The notes beneath the pieces were generated by a model, which saw only the letters and a program-made list of their open reading frames with translations, did no database searches and was not told the origin of the DNA. From Panicum virgatum (Eukaryota; Streptophyta; Magnoliopsida; Poales; Poaceae): a stretch of 64,000 nucleotides of DNA. The position numbers and the translations under genes are program-made. The stretch is from assembly GCF_016808335.1 (NCBI RefSeq), contig NC_053153.1, forward strand, positions 18,115,033 to 18,179,032, given 5' to 3'. How positions within the stretch are numbered: the first letter of the stretch is position 1; every line of letters begins with the position of its first letter. This document shows, piece after piece, positions 21,561-31,399 of the stretch.

Positions 21561-22539
21561 AGGATTGGCAATAGGCAGCGGAGCTGGCGCGACGAAGGTT
21601 CGACGAAGGTTCGACGACGGCTCTTCGCCGGGTTACCCGCCGTTGGCAGTGGAGGGCGCACGCCGCCAGAGGTGCCTCCATGAGATCCGGAAGGCCTCTG
21701 CTCCATGTCGGGAAGGGGGCGGGTTGGTGGAGGCAGCGCTGGCCGTCCCTTACATGGAGGAGGCTGCGGCTGCTCCATGCCATGTGCCTGCATGGCCGAC
21801 AGAATGAGCTGCAAGAAAAACATCAGTTAGTTTGCAGCCCTTCCCATTTCCAGCAGCAGTGCTTCAAGTATTGTTATCTGCCCAACGAGAGGAAAAGGAA
21901 ACATCATTCTGGGCATCACCAGGATCACATTTCCAAAATCTTATCTCTGAATTCGGGAGTCTACAGAAAGAATAGAGCTCTGGCAAGAAATGACTCATAT
22001 ATCTGAATCAATGATGACATGTAGACTGCTTATTGAGCCCTGCCTTTACATGATTTTGAGTTGGAGTAATAGCTGTTGAGTAAAATTTCAGCATATCTCA
22101 CCTGCTCTCCAAGATTGGAGACCCTTCGCTCATCACTCCTCAGATTTTACTTTTCCTTTTTTTATTATTGAATAACTCCCACTTCCACCCAATTCAGTGA
22201 AAGATGTGCCCGGCACTATCACCAAATTCAGGTAGTCTGAACATTTGGTGGCTGATCACAAATCAGAAACAGAAAAATAGCAAGAAGAGGCTAAATCAGA
22301 AACATAATTCATCTGGCCGCGCGCGGCGGCGAGCCCGTCAACCCACAGCGAGCAATCGGATTTCAGACCACCACGAATCCGACGGCGAGGAGCAATCAAT
22401 AAAGCAGGCAAGCGAAGGACGACAGGAGCAAGGTTGTTCCAGTACTCACGATGAGGGAGGCGTGGAGGCGTGCCGGGCCGGCGGCGCGGGGCGGGGAGGC
22501 GTCGGGGCGAGAGGCAGACGTGCCGGGCCGATGGGAGGG
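21561..22539. other. Pack-MULE interior without recognised gene
   Basis: A GC-rich stretch to about 21830, then an AT-richer, intron-like stretch. A GC-rich block at 22310-22540 leads into the right terminal repeat. It may hold the 5' untranslated part of a captured gene on the minus strand, but nothing is identifiable. Confidence 0.35.
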
Positions 22540-22696
22540 CGGATCGGGCCCTCCTTTCCCTAGGGTCTTGACAATTGAGTTTGAGAGTCCACCTAAAATG
22601 AGAGTTAATTTGAGGGCCCTGCTGGAGTTGAAATCTCTTCAAAACTCCTAAAAAATAGAGTAGGGGCTCAAATAGGGAGTGGGCTGGAGTTGCTCT
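22540..22696 (-). repeat. Pack-MULE right terminal inverted repeat
   Basis: Inverse of 15406-15560; the outer tip reads GGGCTGGAGTTGCTCT. This copy is the fuller of the two. Confidence 0.75.
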
Positions 22697-22720
22697 TACA
22701 TTTACATGTAGATGATAGAT

Positions 22721-23010
22721 TGTTATGGTCCTAGACCTCCAAATCTGAATAGCAAGAGTATTGATATAAATTGGGGAAGAATCAGAGGGAATCAAGACTA
22801 GGGATAGCAGGGATTTGGGAGGAATAGCAAGAAACTACAGGGCAAGTTCTTGGACCGAGGAAGAAGAAGACGGTTCTCTGTTCTGGTTCGATGCCCCTTC
22901 CAGATGCCGGTTGGACCATTTATCCTCAGCTCTGCTGTCTTGACAAGGTAACTTGGAAGCCCATTCAATGCCCCAGCTTGGAAGCCCATCTTCCGGCCCA
23001 GTTCCTGACA
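22721..23010 (-). repeat. 3' LTR of the minus-strand retrotransposon
   Basis: 290 bp, reading TGTTATGGTCC...GTTCCTGACA on the plus strand. It matches the split LTR 26501-26641 plus 31706-31820, which has an additional deletion of about 50 bp relative to this copy. Confidence 0.9.
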
Positions 23011-23027
23011 TTCCCCTCCGCTTAAAA

Positions 23028-23299
23028 AAACTTGACCTGCGGGGGGTAAGACCGCCCCCACAGCATTTTTTGAGAGGTAGAATGACCTTCTCACAGCAGG
23101 CCAAGAAAATCCCCGAACCCCTGCCCCACCCGTACACGGGGGCCCGTCGCCTTGTGAGTTAGGCCGGGCTCCACAGTGCTTTGGACATGAGGCAGGCGAG
23201 GGGATTTTTTTAACCTCAACCTGAAATTCGCTCCCATGAGGAGTCGAACCCAGGACCTGAGGAGTGCCGCTGGGTTCCCCTAACCAAGTCAGCTAGAGG
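23028..23299 (-). mobile_element. tRNA-derived SINE with 13-bp TSD
   Basis: On the minus strand it starts CCTCTAGCTGACTTGGTTAG (A-box-like) and carries GGTTCGACTCC (B box), the internal promoter of RNA polymerase III tRNA-derived SINEs. The 3' half includes GGGGGCGGTCTTACCCCCC, a short hairpin, and ends in a T-run. It is flanked by a 13-bp duplication CCTCCGCTTAAAA (23015-23027 and 23300-23312), which comes from the retrotransposon's polypurine region. Layout and CTCATGGGAGCGAATTT resemble grass Au-type SINEs, but at about 272 bp it is longer. Confidence 0.85.
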
Positions 23300-23350
23300 C
23301 CTCCGCTTAAAATGCGGCTTGCCCTCAAGCCACTTCTCAAACCTCCCGGA

Positions 23351-24154
23351 CAGTGGCGGAGCCACCACTAGGGCGAGCCAGGGCAGCCGCCCTAGGTCCC
23401 TCTAAGTGAAGTCCAGAGTATATTTGTTAACAGTAGAGGTAGTAGAAAAAAAAGAATGATGGATCTGGAAAACATAGGAAGAATATAAGAGAACAGGAAA
23501 TTGGCTTCCGCAGAATAGATTACTTGAGAAAGGAGTAAGAGTTCAAACAAGTTGTTCGATACCATTCCTCCTCGCACGCACTCAGTATTTAACTAGCGAC
23601 TCTCTTGCGTTTACATGGACTTGGCCTGATACGTGCGCGCAGGCACATCTAGCGAACTCATTCGCGCCAAGACAGACACTAGGCTTCCTGGTGCGGCGGC
23701 CCATAGTAGGAGATGCTTTCTCTGGTTCGTGGGTGCTGACAATATCCCCGTTCTCAACTCTGGCAGGGGCTCATGGCGGTGCGGCGGCGCCCCTCGAACG
23801 CGAGGTCGAGTGGGCTACGGCCTCTTAAATGGTTCAACCTAGCGCCCCAGCCCAGCACTGCATCTTGCCACCAGATGCCACTGCCAATTTCGGCAGTTCA
23901 CCATCTACCCCTCTGCAGTCCCGCTCAGGCGCTAGCGCTCACGCTGGCGTGTCGATGCCGTTGTGCGACACCACTCCACGCCCGTCCGTTCAGCAACCCC
24001 ATCTCGGCGCCCGTCGGTGGCGACAGCAGATCCCGTGCGCCGCCGGCGCGGGCGCTGCAGCCGGGCAGCAAGTCTCGGCGTCTCGCTCTGGTCGTGCAAA
24101 AATTTTTTCGTAAAAGTCCGCCCTAGGTCATTTTCTGAGCTGGCTTCGCCGCTG
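23351..24154. mobile_element. Non-autonomous hAT element, 804 bp
   Basis: The ends CAGTGGCGGAGCCA (23351) and TGGCTTCGCCGCTG (24154) are inverted with two mismatches. The 8-bp duplication CTCCCGGA is perfect (23343-23350 and 24155-24162). CTAGGGC words recur near both ends. The GC-rich interior has no transposase. It interrupts the retrotransposon's internal domain. Confidence 0.9.
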
Positions 24155-24162
24155 CTCCCGGA

Positions 24163-26423
24163 TCACATAGAGCTTCTAAATCTTGCATGCAGAGTATTGA
24201 CTCACTTGGTTTGGTTGGAAGGTCCTGCAGCTTATGGGTATACTTGTACTCCTTGATTAGCATGTGAGGAGCTGCCTGGCGATAGTAAGTTGGTGTCCAG
24301 TCAAGAGTACAGCACTTGAATGCCATGGCATACTCCCTGAATGCCTGATCTGTCTGTGACTTGATCATAGCTCTTCTTCTATCACAGTGCATCAGATCCA
24401 ATGGATTTGTATTTTCAGATTTTGCATGAAAGACTACTCTAGCAACACCCCAGTTTCTGACGGTTGAAATTGACAAGGTCAAGGGCAGCAGCAACTCTCC
24501 CTGCTTGCACTCCGCAGTGCAGCCAACTCTATAGGAAATCTTCCCAGATCATCAGAAATATTTAGGATTGCTCCAGCCTTCAATAGTAACAAGAGTAGTA
24601 CAGCGCCCAGTTCGGCAGTACCATGAGCCTTCAATTTCAGAACACCTCCCATTATCTGCACACTCCAAAAGGCATCAAAGGAGAACTTGCTCCGAAAGCT
24701 AAGAATTGATCTGTCCATTTGCAAATGGGAAACTGAAGTTCTGTCAACTTGGAGCAGCTCATTTCCCATGCATGTAGGTGGTGGCCATGGTTTCAACTTC
24801 AAAATACAAAGAAATGGCAATCCTGTAAACTGCAAGTGAACGTGGTTTTGCTGCCATAACTCATGTAGATTCATAAATGGCTTGGTAGTTTCCAGAGTTG
24901 AGCTCCCTGATAAATGGTTCTGAATGAAGTTGAAACCATGCAGATACAGCCTGGTGTAGAACTTTGTGTCCAGCTGACTGAGATGTCTCCCCATACTTGA
25001 GATAAGCCTTCCGAGACTGATCCATGGAGGCAGGCTTATCGGCACAGAGAGACACTGAGGAATATGTGGCGTCCTGGTCTGTGGCAACGGCGTGGAGCAG
25101 CATAACAGATGTCGCAGCACTGAACCAGAAGACGAACAGTGGATGGCTCAGCATTGCGTCGAACACCTTCGGGGCATTCCTGGAGAGAATAGCTTGTGTG
25201 CTCCAATCCACAACAGAGCCTGTATCCTGGTACGCAGTGCTAGCTGGTGGAGTCGTTGTGCATCTCAAGGGCGATGCCATAGAGCTTGTCGGGCAAGGCT
25301 GACAGCCTGCGCAAGCAGGCGATGGCGTCGAGGCGCGCCGTCTCCTCTGATTCTGACGACGGCGCCGACGCAAGCGGCGATGCCCGTGACGCAGAGCACG
25401 TCTCCGTGGCCGAGGCCGTAGACCCAGCAGCTTGGAGTTCGTGTCCATGGAGGCGACCGTGCGGGCACGACGCAACTGCAAAGCTTGAGGGCGTCGTACG
25501 CCATGTCCATGGCTGTATCGACGGAGACGAGCGCGTCCCGGTCGAACCCAAAGGCGAAGCACGCCATCTCCGCGGCCATCTCCGCGGCGATGTCGACAGA
25601 GACGACGGCGTCTTGCTCGAACTCGAGGACCAAGCGCTCCAGACCCTCTTCGTCGTGGACGAAGACAACCGTGGTGGCGCGGGCGGCGAAGTCGACGAAC
25701 GGACGCACCCGCTCGGCATCGCATGGCTGCGGCAGAAGTGCGCGCCTCCTGTGTGGCACCCACAACCCCGAAGGCGGCTGTGCGTAGGCACTGCTCTCTC
25801 CTCATCCTCTTGGCGATCTTTTTCTGCGCGGCGAGGAATGGCGGCATCGGAAGCCGAAATGAGATGGCGACCGCGGTGGTGGGTGGAGTCGACGCGGTCG
25901 TCGGCACGCATGTTGTTGGCATCACGGTGGTGTCGCGCGCTGATGAAGGGGTCGTGGCCGGCGTCGGGGCGAAGAACTTCCGCGAAGTTGTCGTGGACAC
26001 GGCCGAGGACGCTACCGGCGTGGGCGGCACAGCCGTGGACGTGGCCGAGGGTGCTGCAGGCGTGGGCGACGCAGCTGATGTCGTGGCCATCGTGGTCGGG
26101 GCGGAGGTCGTCGAAGCCGTCGGCGAGGGCGAGTTGGTGGCCAGCGCAGCAAGCGGAGTTGGGGATGCCCGCGAAGATGGTAAAGCTGAGGAAGCCGACG
26201 ACCCTGTCTCAGAAACGTCAAGCGCCACGGGCGAAGTCGGGGGCGCCAGCGACGAGGTCGATGAAGGAACCCGTGCCGCGGTCGCGGACGCGACGGTCGC
26301 AGGAGCGCTACTCATCCGCGCTAGCGTCTCCTCCATCCTCCATAACATCCGATCCATTCGCTCGGAAAGGGCATCGATGGCGGCAGACTCAGAGTTCGTG
26401 GCGGTGGAAGGCGTGGAAGCCAT
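24163..26423 (-). pseudogene. Retrotransposon internal coding region, gag-like head, otherwise unrecognised
   Basis: An ATG at 26423, about 60 bp past the primer site, opens MASTPSTATNSESAAIDALS and then ERMDRMLWRMEETLARMS, an amphipathic helix like those at the head of grass retrotransposon gag proteins. A long Ala/Thr/Ser/Pro-rich stretch follows. Further on, coding-like pieces lie in different frames: FVHDEEGLERLVLEFEQDAV (about 25660-25600), ARLDAIACLRRLSALPDKLY (about 25340-25275), RNAPKVFDAMLSHPLFVFWF (about 25180), KFSFDAFWSVQIMGG (about 24680) and TLDWTPTYYRQAAPHMLIKE (about 24310). No zinc knuckle, protease, integrase or reverse-transcriptase motif is visible. I suspect a transduced host gene with frameshifts, but cannot name it. 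The plus-strand frames here are shadows. Confidence 0.4.
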
Positions 26424-26483
26424 GGCGCTCGATCCGGTGGAGAGGAAGGTGGGATTGGGGAAAAAAATGGGTAGAGAAGAACA

Positions 26484-26500
26484 AGGCTCGGATTACCAAT
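26484..26500 (-). other. Primer-binding site of the retrotransposon
   Basis: The minus strand reads ATTGGTAATCCGAGCC directly after the LTR end. It resembles the TGGTATCAGAGC initiator-Met site used by most plant copia elements, with mismatches. Confidence 0.65.
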
Positions 26501-26641
26501 TGTTATAGTCCTAGACCTCCAAATCTGAATAACAAGAGTATTGATATAAATTGGAGAAGAATCAGAGGGAATCAAGACTAGGGATAGCAGGGATTTGGGA
26601 GGAATAGCAAGAAACTACAGGGCAAGTATGCCCTTTCCAGA
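26501..26641 (-). repeat. 5' LTR of the retrotransposon, proximal part
   Basis: Starts TGTTATAGTCC and is almost identical to 22721-22848. It is interrupted by MULE-B and continues at 31706-31820. A segment present in the 3' LTR (TTCTTGGACC to GGTTCG) is missing here. Confidence 0.85.
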
Positions 26642-26885
26642 GCGTTTTTTTCTTTTTTATATTTTTTAAAAATAAAAATTTTAAAAATATATGTCAGTTT
26701 TGAAATATATCAAAAATACCCCCGGTCGCGCCCTATAGGGCGACAGACCCTAAGTGTAATTTTTTTCTTCAAATTCGCAGCGAAGTTCTTGACAAAAAAA
26801 GGGCAGGGGCCTGTCGCCCACCCCAGGGGCGATAGGGGCCTGTCGCCCGTTAGGGGGGCGACAGGGTCCCTCCCTCTTATATAAG
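26642..26885 (+). repeat. MULE-B left terminal inverted repeat
   Basis: AT-rich tip, then CCGGTCG/GGGCGACAG palindromes, then CTCTTATATAAGCTCTGG. The last is a TATA box placed to transcribe the MYB/SANT-like gene. Confidence 0.85.
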
Positions 26886-27188
26886 CTCTGGCCGCCATCT
26901 CATTTGTCATTTGAGCCTAAAAATTCAGGAAAAAAAAGAGGGGTGAGGAGAAGAAAAGCGGCGAAACTCTGCCGAATTGCGTACTTGTGATCTACCGGTA
27001 ACTTCCGTATGAATCCATTGATATTGTATAACAATTTAATTTAATTAGCGGATTAGCTGATTAGATTTAGTGCTTTAAAACACTCGTTTAGTAGTACAAT
27101 TTCAGTACTATTACAGACTTGTTTTTAAATTAATTATGAATTAGAATAGAATTATGAAAGTATCTTATTGATATTACAGCATAAGACA

Positions 27189-28162
27189 ATGGCTGCCTCC
27201 AATTGTGAAGGATTTTCATGGATCGAAGAAAAATCTAGTATAATATTTGATATCATGACCCATCTTATTATCAGTAAGAAGTTGGATCCGTTAGCGGATG
27301 GTACGATAGAGATGGTGTTGTCCAAAGTAGTAGAGTTTAAAGATTTCACATTATTTCGAGGTATTACGACGCAAGATGTAAAGGGACACCTGCTAGAACG
27401 TCGGAAGATATACATGAGAGTATGTGAACTAGCGAATCATCCTAATATCATTGGATTCTTACAAAGTTCTTATAAGATATAGATGCGGCCAGAGGTGTAT
27501 GAGATGCACATTAAGGTAACTCTCATTCAGTTGTAATCCCGTCCGTCATTTCGAATTCATATTTATGAAACAGTAACATTGTTTTTTAATTATATGTTAG
27601 GATTACTCCGAGGACACGGAGTTGATTAACAAAACGATACCAAATTTTCGTAAATTGGTATGTATCTTCGGTGGACTTATGCCGCAAACTAGACGAAGGA
27701 GGTGGATAAGATCTTCGGGTGATAGTACTTGGCCTGCGCAAGAACAGATGGCCGGAGGTTCGTCGAGTCATGTTTCAGCACCTCAACCACCAACTTGTGT
27801 TAACTGGGATGACGACATGGATGACTTCATGCCTCCCAAACCATGGCCTCCAACACATGATGTTCCTCCCCCCTTTACATGAACCTAGAATCAGAAAAGA
27901 GACAAAGGGAAAGACAAGAGGTTCGTCAAGTCATGTTGCACCACCTACAGCACAAACTTGTGTTAACTGGGATGACGACATGGATGACTTCATGCCCCCC
28001 AAACCATGGCCTCCAACACATGATGTTCCTCCCTGTGTACATGAACGTAGATCCAAAAAAGAGAGAAAGGGAAAGTCAAGAGTTTCGTCGAGCCATACTA
28101 CACCACCTGCAGCACCACCATCTGTCAACTGGGATGACGACCTAGATGATTTCATGCCATGA
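27189..28162 (+). pseudogene. MYB/SANT-like protein pseudogene of MULE-B
   Basis: Exon 1 (27189-27515) opens MAASNCEGFSWIEEKSSIIF. It continues MTHLIISKKLDPLADGTIEM, VEFKDFTLFRGITTQDVKGH and LLERRKIYMRVCELANHPNI. Exon 2 (27601-28162) starts DYSEDTELINKTIPNFRKLV and CIFGGLMPQ, then the acidic tandem-repeat tail with CVNWDDDMDDFMPPK. The domain order fits a Myb/SANT-like DNA-binding protein of transposons. Two lesions are visible against MULE-A: TAG at 27480-27482 (KI*MRPEV, Trp in A), and an extra C in a C-run near 27865 that shifts the frame inside the first repeat (VPPPFT* instead of VPPLLHE). The alternate acidic and basic modules might act as a chromatin- or transposase-contacting tail (inference). 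Confidence 0.65.
27760..28160 (+). repeat. Tandem coding repeats of the MULE-B MYB/SANT-like gene
   Basis: Units of about 160 bp, each encoding NWDDDMDDFMPPKPWPPTHD and a basic RKExKGK patch; the last unit is partial. Confidence 0.85.
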
Positions 28163-28424
28163 TCTATAACATATGATGTTCATCGGTTTAAGATGTATTC
28201 GCATTTAGTATTGTTAATGTTGTATTATGCTTGTATGTATGTCTCGTACCTAACTTGCATTCACTGGATATGTACATAATGTCGAGTTTAAATCGTACTT
28301 AGTCGTAATGGAGCATCGAAGTATAAACATACCATCTATTGTATGTAATGGAAAATACGAGAGTGATCAGAGGCGAACGTTGAAGTGTATAAATAAGTGG
28401 TCCACAACTATCTCATTACAAATA

Positions 28425-28530
28425 AACATCAGAGATTCAAACATCAGATATATCTAACCACCCCTAGGGCGTCGGACCCTCTTAGCCCTCTGCTGGGCAC
28501 GGACATGGCCCTCGGAGCTTTTCATGTCAC
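28425..28530 (-). pseudogene. PMD gene 3'-end fragment, relocated in MULE-B
   Basis: The complement reads GAGGGCCATGTCCGTGCCCA and the codons for RAKRVRRPRGG plus a stop, like the last exon of the MULE-A PMD gene (about 10165-10225), followed by GATATATCTGATGTTT. Here it lies between the MYB/SANT-like and GRF genes. In MULE-A the PMD gene lies on the other side of the GRF gene. The junction at about 28395-28410 falls at a GTGGACCACTTATTT word also found twice in MULE-A. Confidence 0.6.
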
Positions 28531-28786
28531 TAGAATACTAAAAACCACACATTTAATTAATATAACAATAAGAAATAAGAACTAAGAAATGCATTACATA
28601 ATGTGAACCATCAAATTTTACATCATAATACAACGATAATGAAACACACATCACACATGCAGTGGCATGACAGAACCCGTTGCAAACTACGATAAACAGA
28701 TTCCGGACTAACCTAACATGCCTTAGGTAATTAAAAAAAACAGAACAAACACAACGATGCAGCATGTCACTAGCACTAGGGTAGTC

Positions 28787-29493
28787 CTAGTAGCCGTACC
28801 CCCACGTAGCAAACTGCGTTGAGTCTTCTCCGCAGTATCCACCCGTTGCAGGTGGTGCAAGCGGTGGTGCCGGAGGCGCAGGTCCCTTCTTCTTGTGACA
28901 AGGGCAGTTGCAGTAAGGAATAGTGCATGGTTCATCCTGTGAACCGGCAACATTGCTGGTATCATCAACTTCGTCGTCTTTGTTACCCTCGCTCACTTCC
29001 TCATAATGGTTCACCTTGCATTCCAGATCAAAGATCTTTATCTGGAGGTACTCGATGAACTCCTGACCAAAATCAATTGGTGCAGGATCGACCCACCTAG
29101 TAAAATCACAGTTTTTTGGAGCATCGGAAGACTGCAAAATAAATTTCATGTAAGGTGTCTCATTGAAGATAAAAAAATGAAACAACCGAGTATTACCCAT
29201 GCGTGTGGATATTTAAAAAAACGCCGACCGCCATCCATCCCGTCGGTGCACATCTGCACTAAGCAGTCCTCACCATGTCTGCATTTTGGCCACGGTTCTC
29301 TACAGTTATCGTATTGTCGAAGAGGAGTTTCATTGGTAAATTCACTCTTGTGCTGTGGCGGAAACTCAAACACTGGTTCCGGAAAGGAATCAGGTCCACG
29401 AGGCCCCTCCCATATTATGGGGTCTCCCTTTCTCCCCCCTTTTCCTTTCCCAAAACCGTAGTAATTCTTTCCGCTAGACCTACCTCCAGACAT
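28787..29493 (-). CDS. GRF-type zinc-finger protein of MULE-B
   Basis: Two exons, 29493-29197 and 29131-28787, with GT-AG borders, give an uninterrupted 213-residue frame. It starts MSGGRSSGKNYYGFGKGKGG. The GRF finger reads KCRHGEDCLVQMC, GRRFFKYPHAW and, in exon 2, CDFTRWVD. It is followed by IKIFDLECKVNHYEEVSE (helical), an acidic linker, YCNCPCHKKKG and a Gly/Tyr tail ending WGYGY. The Cys expected in FFKCP, present in MULE-A, is Tyr here, so one zinc ligand is lost although the frame is open. The ATG lies just downstream of GTATTTATAGGC (complement at about 29550-29565), a likely TATA box. Function within the transposon is unknown; GRF fingers generally contact nucleic acid. Confidence 0.7.
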
Positions 29494-29747
29494 TGGGTAT
29501 ACAATGAGCTTTGGTGTTTAAGTGCTGCTGGGAGTTCACAAACTTCGGAGTATTTATAGGCGCACAAATGTCTGATACCCGGAGTGTGGAGTGTAAATGC
29601 ACCTAAAAATCCTACATGACAACACAGTGGAGAGGCTAGCTGACCTAACACTGAAAAGGTTAGATTCGATTCTCAAAATGACTACTCGATGCATCTCTGT
29701 GCATGCAGACTCACAGCGCTGCATTGCTGCCGCTCGGTCGATCGCGC

Positions 29748-30894
29748 CTAGATGCCGCCTTCCCCACTACACGCCACAGACCTGCACTGTGGAATGACAG
29801 GTCCGTCGTCCTCGCCAGAGAGACTGCTTTGAAGGTGAGCTGGAGTGGTTGCCATGTTGTCACATCTTTTTGAAATGGTGGAAGGGCACTGCCATTGGGT
29901 CACGTATGTCTGCTCAATGTGTCGAACAATCATTTTTGGCTCATAATTTAGGTTGTCCATAATAAACCCCTACATTTGCTTTGCAATAAAGTCGCATGAT
30001 ATATTGCGATGCGAGGGAAGAACTTCTGACAGCAAACAAGTGTGCTCTGTCACAATGGAACATTTACAGTTCGACTTCCATTTTCCCTTGAATGCATGTA
30101 CTCGCCATGGACATCCATCATTCACACACTTCACCTCATATTCTTTACTGCCAGACTTTACGACTCTGAATTCTCGTTTCAATGATATTGCCCATAGTCT
30201 CACATCATCTTTTACGGCTTCAATGTTTGGATATGTTGCACCTTGCACTACCTCATTCCCTCTGTACTCCCACTCCTGATTTCGTACGTCTTCTGCTACA
30301 TGACTGCCAAAACCATGCTCCTTCCACTCTTTTGGCAATGAGTACTGCTCGTCATCATATGAGCCCTCATATTCTTCCATCTCTATTGCGGTTTGGTCTT
30401 CTGCCTCCATCTCGTCCACAATACTATGTATCCTCTCTCCCTCATCAGCAAGGCCCTGTGGTCCCATGTTTTGGTTTTCTGTCTCTTCTGACTCATCTTG
30501 CTCAACATAATTGGTCTCTCTTCGAATACTCGGAGTTCCTTGATCTGCACAATGTTGGACTTCATTTTGTGTCTTCTCCCGGATCCAGAGGCCACCCACG
30601 CTCTAGAGCTGCTTGCATGTACTTCTGCCAGTCATCAGTGCTGTGTATCATCATCAATTCCCATTATTCACTTTCTACCTCCCAATTAACAAGAGACTGG
30701 ACGGTGATCACATGTGTCAACGGATCAACACGGAACCCACGCTGCAGCCACTTACATCTGGAACCAAAACTCCTTTCCAGAGGTTTATCTATGGCGATAG
30801 ATGTGCACTTAAAGGCAGAAAGATCTACTCCATTTGGCCCATACAAAACATTGTAGTCACCATAAAATACTTGAAACTGCATCTTGCTCGACAT
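29748..30894 (-). pseudogene. MuDR-type transposase N-terminal fragment of MULE-B
   Basis: An ATG at 30894 opens MSSKMQFQVFYGDYNVLYGP. After a frame break, WQKYMQAALERGWPLDP follows. From about 30360 the frame reads EWKEHGFGSHVAED and then the MuDR domain (PF03108): AVKDDVRLWAISLKREFRVV, EVKCVNDGCPWRVHAF, and EHTCLLSEVLPSHRNISCDF. It ends at a TGA after AKQM and continues FIMDNLNYEPKMIVRHIEQT (about 29960-29900). Homology stops at CAGACATACGTGACCC, the point where MULE-A also changes. The DDE catalytic domain and zinc knuckle are missing, so the product could not transpose DNA. Confidence 0.75.
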
Positions 30895-31310
30895 ATCTGT
30901 ATATCACATAATACTTATCGAGTTATACTCTTTACTTCACTACCTTATTCAATAATCCGTAAAAACTAAGTATGAAATTCAACTACAACGTATAAGTATT
31001 CATAACTACGTGATGACACTCAAATTCTATACTGCATATGCCAAATTCTATTCTAAATCATAATTAATTTATAAACACGTCTCTAATAGTACTGCAATTA
31101 TAATAATAAATGCGTAGTACTAATTTTCTAAACTAATTTACTACTACGTAACTACAAACTAAAGTATAATTAAACTCCTACTTAAATGGTTCTACTATAG
31201 CACTAATTAAATTAAATTACTCACCCCTACTTAAATTACTCCTACTTAAATACGTAGTACTTAAATGGAAAAATATATAAACTAAATGTACTAACCTGCA
31301 GATCACAAGT
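30895..31310. other. MULE-B spacer between transposase and terminal repeat
   Basis: AT-rich; contains repeated TACGTAGTACTTAAATGG-like words near 31110-31270. No gene is visible. It probably includes the transposase leader on the minus strand. Confidence 0.4.
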
Positions 31311-31399
31311 GCTGAATCCGATAGGGCTTCGCCGCTTCCTTTCTCCTCATCCATCTCTTTTTTTTCTGGATTTTTGCTGGAATTTTCGGGCTCAAATGA

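Larger units (their letters stand above)
15406..22696 (-). mobile_element. Pack-MULE-like TIR element with three captured gene fragments
   Basis: The ends AGAGCAACTC (15406) and GAGTTGCTCT (22696) open inverted repeats that align over about 150 bp. Shared blocks in order are TATTTGAGC, ATTTTTTAG, TTCAACTCCAGCAG, CTCAAATTA/CTAAATTA, CTCTCAAAC and CCCTAG-GAAAGGAG. The inside holds minus-strand fragments of three unrelated genes (eIF1, ATG18 and a MYB-like protein) and no transposase, which is the Pack-MULE pattern. Later insertions are a solo LTR (16551-19308), a foldback element and a hAT MITE. I could not find a clean 9-bp TSD (CTACTCATC against TACATTTAC), so assignment to Mutator rests on the long TIRs and gene capture. 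A sequence resembling another such terminus (GAGATGCTCTCAG) lies at 19690, so two elements may be nested. Confidence 0.7.

Noticed and set aside
15397..22705. 9-bp TSD of the Pack-MULE
   Set aside because: CTACTCATC and TACATTTAC are not duplicates, so the Mutator assignment is left as probable.
23140..23300. A tRNA gene
   Set aside because: A and B boxes are present, but cloverleaf pairing is not, and a TSD frames the whole as a SINE.
24861..26581. Long open frames on both strands (520 residues minus, 431 residues plus)
   Set aside because: GC-rich composition opens all frames here. Only the first part of the minus frame, after the primer site, is supported by context; the rest is Arg/Pro-rich and looks like a shadow.
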